Source: Dyella sp. ASV21 | Lineage (GTDB): Bacteria > Pseudomonadota > Gammaproteobacteria > Xanthomonadales > Rhodanobacteraceae | NCBI RefSeq assembly: GCF_016428975.1 | Contig: NZ_JAELTT010000021.1 | Coordinates: forward strand, 1-64,000 | Length of the DNA stretch: 64,000 nucleotides | Reading direction: 5' to 3' | Part shown: piece by piece, positions 1 through 8,575 of the stretch | Numbering within the stretch: the first letter of the stretch is position 1 | Layout: each line of letters opens with the position of its first letter | Notes under the pieces: model-generated | The model's database searches: none | Told to the model about the DNA's origin: nothing | Seen by the model: the letters and a program-made list of their open reading frames with translations, nothing else | Made by a program: the position numbers and the translations under genes

Positions 1-98
1 ATTGCGCACAATCCCAGGGTCGAATCCAATGGGTGGGAATTGCAGCGCTTGTTGTCGCGTGGCTGGCGATTGCCGCCTTCAACAACCTGCGTCACTAG
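1..98 (+). CDS. C-terminal end of a membrane protein (partial)
   Basis: The frame is open from the left edge and stops at TAG 96-98. The visible tail is about 31 residues and contains one hydrophobic stretch (WVGIAALVVAWLAIAAF) followed by the polar end NNLRH, so the protein probably ends with a transmembrane helix. The start lies outside the window and no family can be assigned. The first 24-nt palindrome begins 13 nt after the stop, the same layout as the next three genes. Confidence 0.55.
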   Translation, partial: CAQSQGRIQWVGIAALVVAWLAIAAFNNLRH

Positions 99-111
99 GC
101 ATTTTCGTGAG

Positions 112-135
112 GTCCGCTACCGACCCGTAGCGGAC
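112..135 (+). repeat. 24-nt intergenic palindrome, copy 1
   Basis: A perfect 9-bp stem, GTCCGCTAC (112-120) against GTAGCGGAC (127-135), encloses the loop CGACCC. It lies 13 nt after the stop of the partial membrane protein. Three more copies in the same orientation follow at 529, 1051 and 1785. Confidence 0.85.
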
Positions 136-171
136 ATCACAAAAAGCTACTGCTCAGCAAAGGAAACGGGG

Positions 172-498
172 ATGGTTGAAATAGGCATGTCCAGGGCGAT
201 GAAGTATTGTCTTGTTGGCAACGCCATCGGGCTCGTCCTATACGTCGTTGCTTGCTGGAGTGTGCTGGCTGCCGGCTCGGATGGTCGTATCGAGGCTGAC
301 GACGGTCCTGCATTCATATCTCTCGGCCTGACTGTACTGCCAGTCCTTCTCGCATGCACCCTTCTCAATATCGTTGTGTTCGTCAGAGCTGTGCGCCATT
401 TATTTACGGGTAGAGGATGGAGCTTGCTCGCGGCATGGCTAGCTTCAATCACCATTTGGACGTGCGTTCATTTGTATGTTCGAGGCCACATTGGCTAA
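172..498 (+). CDS. Small three-helix membrane protein, unknown function
   Basis: This 108-residue protein matches no family I recognise. It has three hydrophobic segments, at about residues 10-33, 45-72 and 86-103, with short polar connections, so it is probably an inner-membrane protein. The start at 172 is chosen because AAGGAA lies a few bases upstream; ATG 187 is the alternative. An open frame from position 40 overlaps the preceding gene and lacks a ribosome site, so it is not used. Base composition is more AT-rich than the rest of the window. A 24-nt palindrome begins 31 nt after the stop. Confidence 0.6.
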   Translation: MVEIGMSRAMKYCLVGNAIGLVLYVVACWSVLAAGSDGRIEADDGPAFISLGLTVLPVLLACTLLNIVVFVRAVRHLFTGRGWSLLAAWLASITIWTCVHLYVRGHIG

Positions 499-528
499 AT
501 CTTCGCCGATTTTTCCGGTAACGAAAGT

Positions 529-552
529 GTCCGCTCCCGACCCGTAGCGGAC
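529..552 (+). repeat. 24-nt intergenic palindrome, copy 2
   Basis: The arms GTCCGCT (529-535) and AGCGGAC (546-552) pair perfectly around a centre that contains CGACCC. Length and orientation are identical to copy 1. It lies between the 108-residue and 138-residue membrane proteins. Confidence 0.85.
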
Positions 553-607
553 GCTACAGAGTTCAAAACGCTCTAACCTTGCGAGGCGACGGATAAGGGG
601 GCTGCCG

Positions 608-1024
608 ATGCGCGGATTCATATTCGCAATTTGCACAACGTTGTCGATCTTTGGCTTCTTTGTGGCATTTAGCCTTCCGCCGGTATTTCCATCGTGCGCA
701 GAGTGTTTGTCGCATCACCAACGCAACGTCTTGGCGGCTGGCTTTGCCTTCCACATTGTGATGCTAGCCTCCGCGTTGATCGCCTATTTTCGTATGGGTA
801 TCGCCTGGGCCCTGGATCGCCGTCTTGGCTTGTTTTGGCCAGTCTTCGGAACAGTCGCCGCGACCTTGACGCTTGCCGGCGTTGGAATGAACCTCAACGG
901 CGTGATGGGCCCTGACTTTGGACTGGCGAGGCTCGGCATGGTCGTTACAGCGCCTGCCATATTGCTTTCCATTTGGATGGTTGTATTCCATGCCAGACGA
1001 GCGAAGCGTGGCGCGGCTAGGTAG
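608..1024 (+). CDS. Four-helix membrane protein, unknown function
   Basis: A 138-residue hydrophobic protein with segments at about residues 3-25, 40-62, 72-95 and 107-127, ending in a basic tail (HARRAKRGAAR) that should face the cytoplasm. A pair of cysteines (PSCAEC, near residue 30) lies in the first loop after helix 1, probably periplasmic; they could form a disulfide. The start follows a GGGGG-rich stretch (597-602) that may serve as ribosome site. I do not recognise the family. The next palindrome begins 27 nt after the stop. Confidence 0.6.
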   Translation: MRGFIFAICTTLSIFGFFVAFSLPPVFPSCAECLSHHQRNVLAAGFAFHIVMLASALIAYFRMGIAWALDRRLGLFWPVFGTVAATLTLAGVGMNLNGVMGPDFGLARLGMVVTAPAILLSIWMVVFHARRAKRGAAR

Positions 1025-1050
1025 TCCCTGTTGGTGCGAAAAGCGGTAAG

Positions 1051-1074
1051 GTCCGCTTCCGACCCAAAGCAGAC
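1051..1074 (+). repeat. 24-nt intergenic palindrome, copy 3 (imperfect)
   Basis: GTCCGCTT (1051-1058) faces AAGCAGAC (1067-1074) with one mismatch in the stem. The central CGACCC is preserved, in the same orientation as copies 1 and 2. Confidence 0.8.
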
Positions 1075-1100
1075 CCCGTGAACATTCGACAAGGTTGCCC

Positions 1101-1784
1101 ATGCGCAATGACAGCAGGTTTGGCCTGATCGTATTCGCAGTCGCTGTTTTGGCTTCCCTGACGCCACGCTATGCGATCGGGCAAAGCGCGCCTATCGGCG
1201 AGGGGCCAGAGAATATGTGTATGAGGGGATTGTGGAAGGCGCTGTTGCCCTTGGTGGAAACCCATGGCGGCTATATCGTCGCCGGGGACCTAGAGCGTAT
1301 CGCGAAGATCAAGCTGCCTGCGCCCGTTTCCGTAAGCTCTACCGATACCATCAGTAGTCTCGAATGGATGGCGCCCTATTCGATCCCCTCGGCCGTCCCG
1401 GGGCGGCCCGCTTGGACCGGGGAAGCCAAACTTTCGACGCGATTGGAGCTGCATCATGAATCTTCTCCCGCACCGCTTCTGTATACCTGGCAGCGGATGC
1501 AGCGTCGCATCAATGGCAGCCGATCCTCGAATCTCGACCTGGCGTGCATAGGTGGTGCCGATGGCCTGAATCTCAGCGAGGCCGAAGCGGACCTGGAGGC
1601 GATGGGCCTTAAGCGGATCGGCAGCCTTTCCGCGCCGCAGCCAGTCGAAGTCTTCTATCAGGGCATGCATGGGCGCGTAGACCTGTATTACGCCACCCCG
1701 GTAGCGACGGTTCCATACGTCGTCTCCGTGCATATTTCCGGCACAGATATGACGCGGACATCAGCACAACCGAATTCACCGTAG
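1101..1784 (+). CDS. Exported protein of unknown function
   Basis: A 227-residue protein with a signal peptide (MRNDSRF, a hydrophobic core FGLIVFAVAVLASL, probable cleavage after the AIG region), hence probably periplasmic or secreted. ATG 1101 is chosen because AAGG (1091-1094) lies 6 nt upstream; the in-frame TTG at 1095 is too close to it. The body has no membrane segment. The C-terminal part (YYATPVATVPYVVSVHISG) is beta-rich. No family was recognised. The fourth palindrome starts at the base immediately after the stop codon. Confidence 0.6.
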   Translation: MRNDSRFGLIVFAVAVLASLTPRYAIGQSAPIGEGPENMCMRGLWKALLPLVETHGGYIVAGDLERIAKIKLPAPVSVSSTDTISSLEWMAPYSIPSAVPGRPAWTGEAKLSTRLELHHESSPAPLLYTWQRMQRRINGSRSSNLDLACIGGADGLNLSEAEADLEAMGLKRIGSLSAPQPVEVFYQGMHGRVDLYYATPVATVPYVVSVHISGTDMTRTSAQPNSP

Positions 1785-1808
1785 GTCAGCTTTCGACCCG
1801 AAGCGGAC
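1785..1808 (+). repeat. 24-nt intergenic palindrome, copy 4
   Basis: GTCAGCTTTCG runs into ACCC and then GAAGCGGAC, keeping the 24-nt length and the central CGACCC. One arm base differs (A for C). It directly abuts the stop of the exported protein ending at 1784. Confidence 0.8.
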
Positions 1809-1914
1809 ATGGCCTCGCCTGAAGCCGGTTGATGAACCGCGGTGCTGGCAAGTAGGCCAATCTCGCCAATGCGCGAGACACCCCTTTGCGGGCATGCTGG
1901 AAATGTCTGAAAGC

Positions 1915-2150
1915 TCACGTCAGTTCCGGAAGTCGCGTTTTTCTGGAGACCAGATTGCTTTCTAAATGATTGTATATACTTGGTTTATTGCTGTTCCGAG
2001 TCTCGCGGAAAACACCATAGTTTGTACCAACGTCCATTTGATCCAAAACACCGTGGTCCGGATCAGGGCAGTCGCAATTTTTGAACTGACGGGTATTGAC
2101 TTGCCTCGTTGGCGGCGTATTATCTGTACCCGCTAGTTCTTTAATGAACT
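1915..2150 (-). other. Open minus-strand frame of odd composition; possible gene remnant
   Basis: The 529 nt between the exported protein and the antiporter hold no convincing complete gene. About 1920-2150 is distinctly AT-richer than its surroundings. On the minus strand it reads open as a polar peptide containing NCDCPDPDHGVLDQMDVGT and ending RKTRLPELT before a stop at 1915-1917. No ribosome site or credible start lies within it. It could be the 3' end of a decayed gene or simply chance. I cannot name a family. Confidence 0.25.
2096..2123 (+). promoter_or_regulatory. Sigma-70-like promoter for the antiporter gene
   Basis: TTGACT (2096-2101) and TATTAT (2118-2123) are separated by 16 nt. 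Transcription from here would give a leader of about 185 nt before the antiporter start at 2314, containing the hairpin at 2161-2205. Confidence 0.5.
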
Positions 2151-2160
2151 CAGCCCGCCA

Positions 2161-2205
2161 CCCCGGTATCGGTACTCCCTCCCCCTCCCCCGTCCGATAC
2201 CGGGG
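2161..2205 (+). promoter_or_regulatory. Leader hairpin upstream of the antiporter gene
   Basis: A perfect 12-bp inverted repeat, CCCCGGTATCGG (2161-2172) and CCGATACCGGGG (2194-2205), encloses a pyrimidine-rich 21-nt loop. It lies between the candidate promoter and the start codon. It is not followed by a T-run, so it is not an obvious terminator. Confidence 0.5.
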
Positions 2206-2313
2206 CTTGGCCTCTCTCCTTCCCCTTTTTCTCGGAGCTCGCGCAAGCCGCGGTGGACGCATGGCGTATGCGCGTGGTCCGATAGATTCATGGCGGATGG
2301 CGAAGGAGCGTGC

Positions 2314-4110
2314 ATGTCGTTGGATCTGGGACTGTTGTTGGTGTGCATGCTTGGCATTGGCTTTCTCGCGCAATGGCTGGCGTGGCGCGTGCGGCTTCCG
2401 GCGATCCTGTTCCTGCTATTGGCAGGCATCCTGCTCGGACCGGTCGGTGGCGTGCTGCAACCGGACAAGCTGCTGGGGCCGTTGTTGTTCCCGGTGGTGT
2501 CGCTGGCGGTGTCGTTGATCCTGTTCGAGGGCAGCCTCACCCTTCGCTTCAGCGAACTACCGGGCATCGGCAAGGTAGTGCGTGGGCTGGTCAGTTACGG
2601 CGCGGTAGTTGCGGTGCTGTTGCTGGGCGTGGCGGCGCACTACCTGGCGGGCCTCAGCTGGGAAGTGGCATGGCTGTTCGGTGCGCTTACCTGCGTCACC
2701 GGCCCAACCGTGATCGCGCCGATGCTGCGCACGGTGCGCCCCAATGCGCGCATCGCCAACATCCTGCGTTGGGAAGGCATCGTGATCGACCCGCTTGGCG
2801 CCTTGTTCGCCGTGCTGGTGTTCGAGGCGGTGGTATCGCATCACGAAGGGCGCACGCTGGGCGTTTTCCTGGGCGTGGTGGCTTGTGGCACGGGGATGGG
2901 TTTGCTCGCGGCGTGGCTGCTCGCCTTTCTGTTGCGTCGACAGATGATTCCCGACTACCTGCAGAACTACGGCGCGCTGGTAGCGGTCTTGTTGGCGTTT
3001 TCGCTGTCCAATGCCATGGCGCACGAATCGGGCTTGCTGGCCGTCACCGTGATGGGCATTGCGCTGGGCAATATGCGCGGCATCCACATCGATGACATTC
3101 TCGACTTCAAGGAAAACCTCACCACTCTGTTGGTGTCATCCCTGTTCATTCTGCTGGCGGCGCGATTGACCTGGCCTTTGCCGCACGGTGTTTTGTGGTC
3201 AGGCGTTGCGATCTTCCTCGTTGCGCAAATCGTGGTGCGTCCGGTAACGGCAATCATCGCCACCGTGGGTAGCAGCTTGAGCTGGCGCGAGCGCGCGTTG
3301 ATCGCGTGGATCGCACCACGCGGCATCGTGGCGGCGGCGGTATCGGCCTTGTTCGCCCTGAAGCTCGACGCCTTGGGCATACGTGGGGCGGAATACCTGG
3401 TGCCGTTGGTATTTATCCTCATTATCGGCACGGTGGTATTGCAGAGCGCCACCGCACGGCCGCTGGCGTTGTGGCTGAAAGTGTCCGAGCCCGATCCGCA
3501 TGGCGTGTTGATCTATGGTTCGGATGCCGCGGCTCGCGCCATGGCGTTGGCACTGCACGAAGCAGGTTTTCGCGTGGTGGTGGCCGATGAGAACTGGGAA
3601 GGTATTCGTCAGGCGCGCATGGACGGCCTCGTCACCTTCTACGGCTACCCTGCTTCCTCGTACGCGGAGCGGCATCTGGATCTGACGGGCATTGGCCGCT
3701 TGCTGGCGATGTCGCCCAATCGGGAGCGCAATGCGCTGGCGTGCGTGTACTACCGCCAGGAATTTGGGCGCACCAAGGTCTATCGCCTGCAACACGAAAA
3801 TACGCAGAGCAGTTCGGACCGCGCCCAATTGGGTGGGCATCTCTTGGCGCCAGTGTTGTTCGATGCACAGATGACGCACGAGCATTTGCTTGAACGGCTC
3901 GCGGAGGGTTGGCGCATCAAGTCCACGCGCCTCACGGCGACGTTCGATTGGCCGCATTTCATAGAGCAATATGGTTCGGCCACGGTGTTGCTGTTTGGCG
4001 TGGAAGAGAAAGGCGCGTTACGCGTGGCGTCGGTGAAGCGTGAGCTGGAGCCGCGTCCGGGCTGGCTGGTCATTGCGCTGGTGCCGCCGGAGCCGGCCGC
4101 CGCAAGCTGA
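2314..4110 (+). CDS. CPA1/NhaP-type Na+(K+)/H+ antiporter with nucleotide-binding-like C-terminal region
   Basis: A 598-residue inner-membrane antiporter. The first ~390 residues are about 12 hydrophobic helices typical of the cation:proton antiporter-1 family, with LFEGSLTLRF and TGPTVIAPML early and WIAPRGIVAAAVSALFA late. The remaining ~200 residues are soluble and begin like a TrkA-N Rossmann unit (GVLIYGSDAAARAMALAL, then VVVADEN), which suggests gating by a nucleotide; that is inference. The start at 2314 follows AAGGAG (2303-2308) with 5 nt spacing; an in-frame ATG at 2290 lacks such a site. It stands alone. It should expel Na+ or K+ in exchange for protons and support pH and salt homeostasis. 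Confidence 0.88.
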   Translation: MSLDLGLLLVCMLGIGFLAQWLAWRVRLPAILFLLLAGILLGPVGGVLQPDKLLGPLLFPVVSLAVSLILFEGSLTLRFSELPGIGKVVRGLVSYGAVVAVLLLGVAAHYLAGLSWEVAWLFGALTCVTGPTVIAPMLRTVRPNARIANILRWEGIVIDPLGALFAVLVFEAVVSHHEGRTLGVFLGVVACGTGMGLLAAWLLAFLLRRQMIPDYLQNYGALVAVLLAFSLSNAMAHESGLLAVTVMGIALGNMRGIHIDDILDFKENLTTLLVSSLFILLAARLTWPLPHGVLWSGVAIFLVAQIVVRPVTAIIATVGSSLSWRERALIAWIAPRGIVAAAVSALFALKLDALGIRGAEYLVPLVFILIIGTVVLQSATARPLALWLKVSEPDPHGVLIYGSDAAARAMALALHEAGFRVVVADENWEGIRQARMDGLVTFYGYPASSYAERHLDLTGIGRLLAMSPNRERNALACVYYRQEFGRTKVYRLQHENTQSSSDRAQLGGHLLAPVLFDAQMTHEHLLERLAEGWRIKSTRLTATFDWPHFIEQYGSATVLLFGVEEKGALRVASVKRELEPRPGWLVIALVPPEPAAAS

Positions 4111-4143
4111 GCGATCGACGCGGGTTCGCCGCGTCGATCGCTC
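4109..4143. terminator. Hairpin between convergent antiporter and aceA
   Basis: A perfect 15-bp stem (4109-4123 with 4129-4143) and a GTTCG loop overlaps the antiporter stop codon and lies 33 nt beyond the aceA stop. No clear T-run exists on either strand. It probably acts as a bidirectional terminator or mRNA 3' end stabiliser. Confidence 0.6.
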
Positions 4144-4176
4144 AAGGTTGGCTGGTGCGCCAGTGGTCGAGGTTGC

Positions 4177-5481
<1,305 letters not shown>

Positions 5482-5531
5482 GGGAATCTCTCCTGCGTAT
5501 CCGTGATGCGTGAAGGCAAAACTGGTAAGGC

Positions 5532-7127
5532 TCAGAGCTGCTGATAGGCCGCCAGGGTGAGGAAGTCGCCGAGTTCGTCGGCGTGTGTGAGTTGCTTGAG
5601 CAGGGTCGCGGCCTGTTCGGCGCGGTGCGCGTACGGGCCGCCGCTCTTGATCAGGCGATGGGTGTGCTTGACCAGCGAGTGATCGAACAAGGCGAAGTCG
5701 ATCGGCGCGTGATCGGTGAATTCCAGGGGGCCCAGGTGCAGCCACTGCCACAACTGCGAGCGGGCGATCTCGGCGGTGGCCGCGTCTTCCATCAGGTGAT
5801 GGATGGGCACGCAGCCCTGCCCGTCCAGCCACGAGGCGGTGTAGCGCAGTGCCACGTCCACGTTGTTGTCGAAGCCTGCACGCGTGATAGTGCCGCTGCA
5901 CGGGGCAATCAGTTGGTTGCGCGTCACGTGCACGTCCGCACGCACCACGTTGAGCTGGTTCGGTGAGGGCATGTACTTGTCGAACACTTCCTGTGCCACC
6001 GGCACCAGCGCCGGATGCGCCACCCAGGTGCCGTCATGGCCGGCCTGCACTTCGCGCAGCTTGTCCGCGCGCACCTTGGCCAGCGCCGCTTCGTTGGCCG
6101 CTTCGTCGCCCTTGATCGGTATCTGCGCCGCCATGCCGCCCATGGCGAAGGCGCCACGGCGATGACAGGTCTGGATCAGCAGCTCCGAGTACGCCTTCAG
6201 GAACGGCACCGTCATCAACACCTGGCCGCGATCCGGCAACAGGCGGTCGCGATGGGCACGGAAGGTCTTCAGGTAGGAGAAGATGTAATCCCAGCGTCCG
6301 CAGTTGAGGCCCACGACGCGGCCGCGCAGGGCATGCAGGATCTCGTGCATCTGGAACACCGCGGGCAGCGTCTCGATCAGCACCGTCGCCTTGATGCAAT
6401 CAGGCGGAAGATCCAGTGCCGTTTCGGCGGCGGCCATCACCTCGTCCCACAACGCGGCCTCTTCCATCGACTGCAGCTTGGGAAGGTAGACATACGGGCC
6501 GCGATCGCGTGCCTGCAGCATGCGGGCGTTGTGAAAGACGAAAAGGCCGAAATCCACCAGCGCGCCCGCCATCGGCTCGCCATCCACCTCGATATGGCGC
6601 TCAGGCAGGTGCCAGCCGCGCGGACGCACGATCAGCACGGCCGGGTTGCCGTTCACGCGGTAGTGCTTGCCCTCGGGTGAGGTGTATTCGATGGTGCCGC
6701 TCACCGCGTCGTGCAGGTTGATTTGGCCATCCATTTGGTTGGCGAAGGTGGGCGCCGAGGAATCCTCGAAGTCGGCCATGAACACCTTCGCGCCGGAGTT
6801 GAGCGCGTTGATGATCATTTTGCGCTCGACTGGGCCGGTGATCTCCACGCGACGGTCGCGCAGGGCTGCCGGAATCGGCGCCACGGACCAATCGCCTTCA
6901 CGGATGGCGGCGGTGTCGGCACGGAAGTCCGGCAGCTCGCCTGCGTCGTAACGGGCCTGGCGGGCGCCGCGGGCTTGCAGCAGTTCCAGGCGGCGTTCGT
7001 CGAACTGGCGATGCAGGTGGGCCAGGAAGCTCAGGGCTTGGGGGGTGAGGATGGCATCGTGTTCCGGACGCGTGGCGCCGAGGATCTGGGCCGGGGTCGG
7101 GGCGACGCGTTCCTTGGGGACAGCCAT
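5532..7127 (-). CDS. aceB: Malate synthase A
   Basis: This 531-residue enzyme condenses glyoxylate with acetyl-CoA to malate, the second step of the glyoxylate shunt, in the cytoplasm. The family signature [14 protein letters not shown] is at residues 271-284. [12 protein letters not shown] (116-127) matches the Mg2+-binding acidic motif region. The length fits the short A-type isoform rather than GlcB (~720 residues). It is the first gene of an aceB-aceA operon and diverges from a LysR-type regulator, whose likely binding sites lie in the shared 123-nt gap. Confidence 0.96.
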   Translation of the reverse strand: MAVPKERVAPTPAQILGATRPEHDAILTPQALSFLAHLHRQFDERRLELLQARGARQARYDAGELPDFRADTAAIREGDWSVAPIPAALRDRRVEITGPVERKMIINALNSGAKVFMADFEDSSAPTFANQMDGQINLHDAVSGTIEYTSPEGKHYRVNGNPAVLIVRPRGWHLPERHIEVDGEPMAGALVDFGLFVFHNARMLQARDRGPYVYLPKLQSMEEAALWDEVMAAAETALDLPPDCIKATVLIETLPAVFQMHEILHALRGRVVGLNCGRWDYIFSYLKTFRAHRDRLLPDRGQVLMTVPFLKAYSELLIQTCHRRGAFAMGGMAAQIPIKGDEAANEAALAKVRADKLREVQAGHDGTWVAHPALVPVAQEVFDKYMPSPNQLNVVRADVHVTRNQLIAPCSGTITRAGFDNNVDVALRYTASWLDGQGCVPIHHLMEDAATAEIARSQLWQWLHLGPLEFTDHAPIDFALFDHSLVKHTHRLIKSGGPYAHRAEQAATLLKQLTHADELGDFLTLAAYQQL

Positions 7128-7174
7128 GGGAATCTCCGTGATGACGATGGGATGACACTAGGTCCCATGACTTG

Positions 7175-7223
7175 GCTTTGACAAAGCAAATGTTTCAATT
7201 TTTGGTATTGTTATTCTCAATAC
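7175..7223. promoter_or_regulatory. Two inverted repeats in the aceB/LysR divergent control region
   Basis: GCTTTG (7175-7180), one base, then CAAAGC (7182-7187) forms one palindrome. GTATTG (7205-7210), 7 nt, then CAATAC (7218-7223) forms a second. The second has the dimensions of LysR-type T-N11-A boxes. A consensus TTGACA (7178-7183) overlaps the first repeat on the plus strand, but no good -10 follows at 17 nt. The pair is a plausible operator for the adjacent regulator; this is inferred from layout only. Confidence 0.55.
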
Positions 7224-7250
7224 AAAGTGTAAGTACTTGTCCCAAAAGCT

Positions 7251-8282
7251 ATGAGCAGACCACTAAAACGGCTGAACAAGGCAAAAAAGGGCCGTGTTGC
7301 GGCGCAAAAACGACGCAAAGGCGAGGGCGCCGACGAGGAGCGCTTCTACTACAAGGGCAATCGCCAGAAGCAAATGCGCGCGTTTGTGTACACCGTGAAG
7401 CTGGGCACGCTGACCCGGGCGGCGGAGGCCCTGTTCCTGTCTCAGCCAACGGTGAGCTTGCAGTTGCAGGCACTGGAGCGGGAGTTGGGCGTGAGCCTGC
7501 TGGAGCGCCGCCGCCGCCGCATCAATCTCACCGACGCAGGCGAAGCCCTGTACGAACTGGCCCGACCCCTGGTGGAGGGCTGGGAGAACCTGGATCGTGA
7601 CTTCCAGGCCAAGGTAAAGGGGCTGCAGAGCGGGCGCCTGACCATTGCCGCCGGCAGCTCCACCATCCAGTACCTGCTGCCGGACTTGGTGCGTCGCTAC
7701 CGCGAACGTTTCCCCGAAGTGCAACTGCAACTGGCCAACGTTACCGGCAAGGACGGCCTGGCGTTGCTGCGCGCCGACCAGGCGGATTTTGCGGTCGGCT
7801 CCATGCTCGACGTGCCGCATGACATCGCGTGGGCGCCGGTCTATCACTACGACCCCATGTTGATTACGCCGCTGGATCACCCGCTGGCGTCCAAGGCCAC
7901 GGTGACCTTGCAGGATCTCTCGCCCTACGGCCTGATTCTGCCGCCGCAGCGGCTATCCACGTTTCGTTTGGTCGATCTGGTGTTCCAGCAGCGACAGGTG
8001 CCCTACCGCGTGGCTATCGAGGTGGGCGGCTGGGATGTCATCAAGGAGTACGTGGCGATGGGGCTGGGCATCTCCATCGTCACCGGCATCTGCATCACCG
8101 ACGCCGACCGCACGCGTTTAGCCGTCCGTAACATGAAGCAGTATTTCCCCCAGCGCAGCTACGGTGTGGTGATGCGCAAGGGCAAGTTTCTCAGTGCGGA
8201 GGCGCGGGCCTTCGTGGATCTGGTGAGGCCGGGTTTGCTGACGCATCGCGACTACGATGAGTCGGGGCATTCGGAGCGTTGA
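7251..8282 (+). CDS. LysR-family transcriptional regulator, probable aceBA regulator
   Basis: A 343-residue LysR-type regulator. The winged helix-turn-helix spans about residues 40-100 (core GTLTRAAEALFLSQPTVS). The effector domain starts near GRLTIAAGSSTIQYLLP, which resembles CysB-like members. An unusual basic leader of about 35 residues (many K and R) precedes an FYYKGNRQKQ motif at the start of the DNA-binding domain. No clear ribosome site precedes 7251, so a later start such as ATG 7374 is possible but would clip the first helix. It is transcribed divergently from aceB, which suggests that it controls the shunt genes and itself. Confidence 0.88.
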   Translation: MSRPLKRLNKAKKGRVAAQKRRKGEGADEERFYYKGNRQKQMRAFVYTVKLGTLTRAAEALFLSQPTVSLQLQALERELGVSLLERRRRRINLTDAGEALYELARPLVEGWENLDRDFQAKVKGLQSGRLTIAAGSSTIQYLLPDLVRRYRERFPEVQLQLANVTGKDGLALLRADQADFAVGSMLDVPHDIAWAPVYHYDPMLITPLDHPLASKATVTLQDLSPYGLILPPQRLSTFRLVDLVFQQRQVPYRVAIEVGGWDVIKEYVAMGLGISIVTGICITDADRTRLAVRNMKQYFPQRSYGVVMRKGKFLSAEARAFVDLVRPGLLTHRDYDESGHSER

Positions 8283-8575
8283 TGCGCTCGGATGCGCTAT
8301 CGAGAGCGACTCGTGTTGGCCCTAGGGGGAAGATCGAGTGGCAGTTCTATGGCCTGGTTGGCAATCGCCGCCCGGCGGGCGTTTTGATCGCCTGCCGGCG
8401 CTCGAGTCACTTTTCATTTGCCGGCCCAAAAGAAAAGTAACCCAAAAAAATGGCCTCAAAGGCTCATAGCGATAGAAGGGATAGAAGCCTGGCGGTCTGC
8501 GTCCAGTCGGCCAGCCAGCGTGTTACCTCAAAGCGACGGCTGCACCGTGGGGCGAGCGACCTTTGCGGATAGGCG
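8283..8575. other. Gene-free interval with an intergenic inverted repeat
   Basis: This 293-nt gap lies between the convergent LysR regulator and the LysE-type exporter. I find no credible gene. It holds a GC-rich stretch near 8370-8400 (GCCCGGCGGGC and similar) and an AT-rich inverted repeat at 8406-8441. Confidence 0.5.
8406..8441. repeat. Imperfect inverted repeat with (C)TTTTC/GAAAAG arms
   Basis: GTCACTTTTCATTTG (8406-8420) faces CAAAAGAAAAGTAAC (8427-8441), matching at 13 of 15 positions around CCGGCC. From memory, intergenic repeats of this type recur in Xanthomonadales genomes; I cannot count copies here. It lies between convergent genes. Confidence 0.55.

Noticed and set aside
96-1808. 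Integron cassette array
   Set aside because: The layout is suggestive, but no attC-type core sites (RYYYAAC and GTTRRRY) or integrase gene are visible. Reported only as palindrome-flanked genes.
96-1808. CRISPR array
   Set aside because: Only four repeats, spaced 400-730 nt apart with genes between them, and no cas genes.
1688-1918. Minus-strand 76-codon frame across palindrome copy 4
   Set aside because: It runs through the palindrome and into the end of the exported protein gene; it is the kind of spurious peptide such repeats encode.
7172-7600. Plus-strand frame overlapping the start of the LysR gene
   Set aside because: Out of frame with a clear LysR domain and shows no protein-like features of its own.
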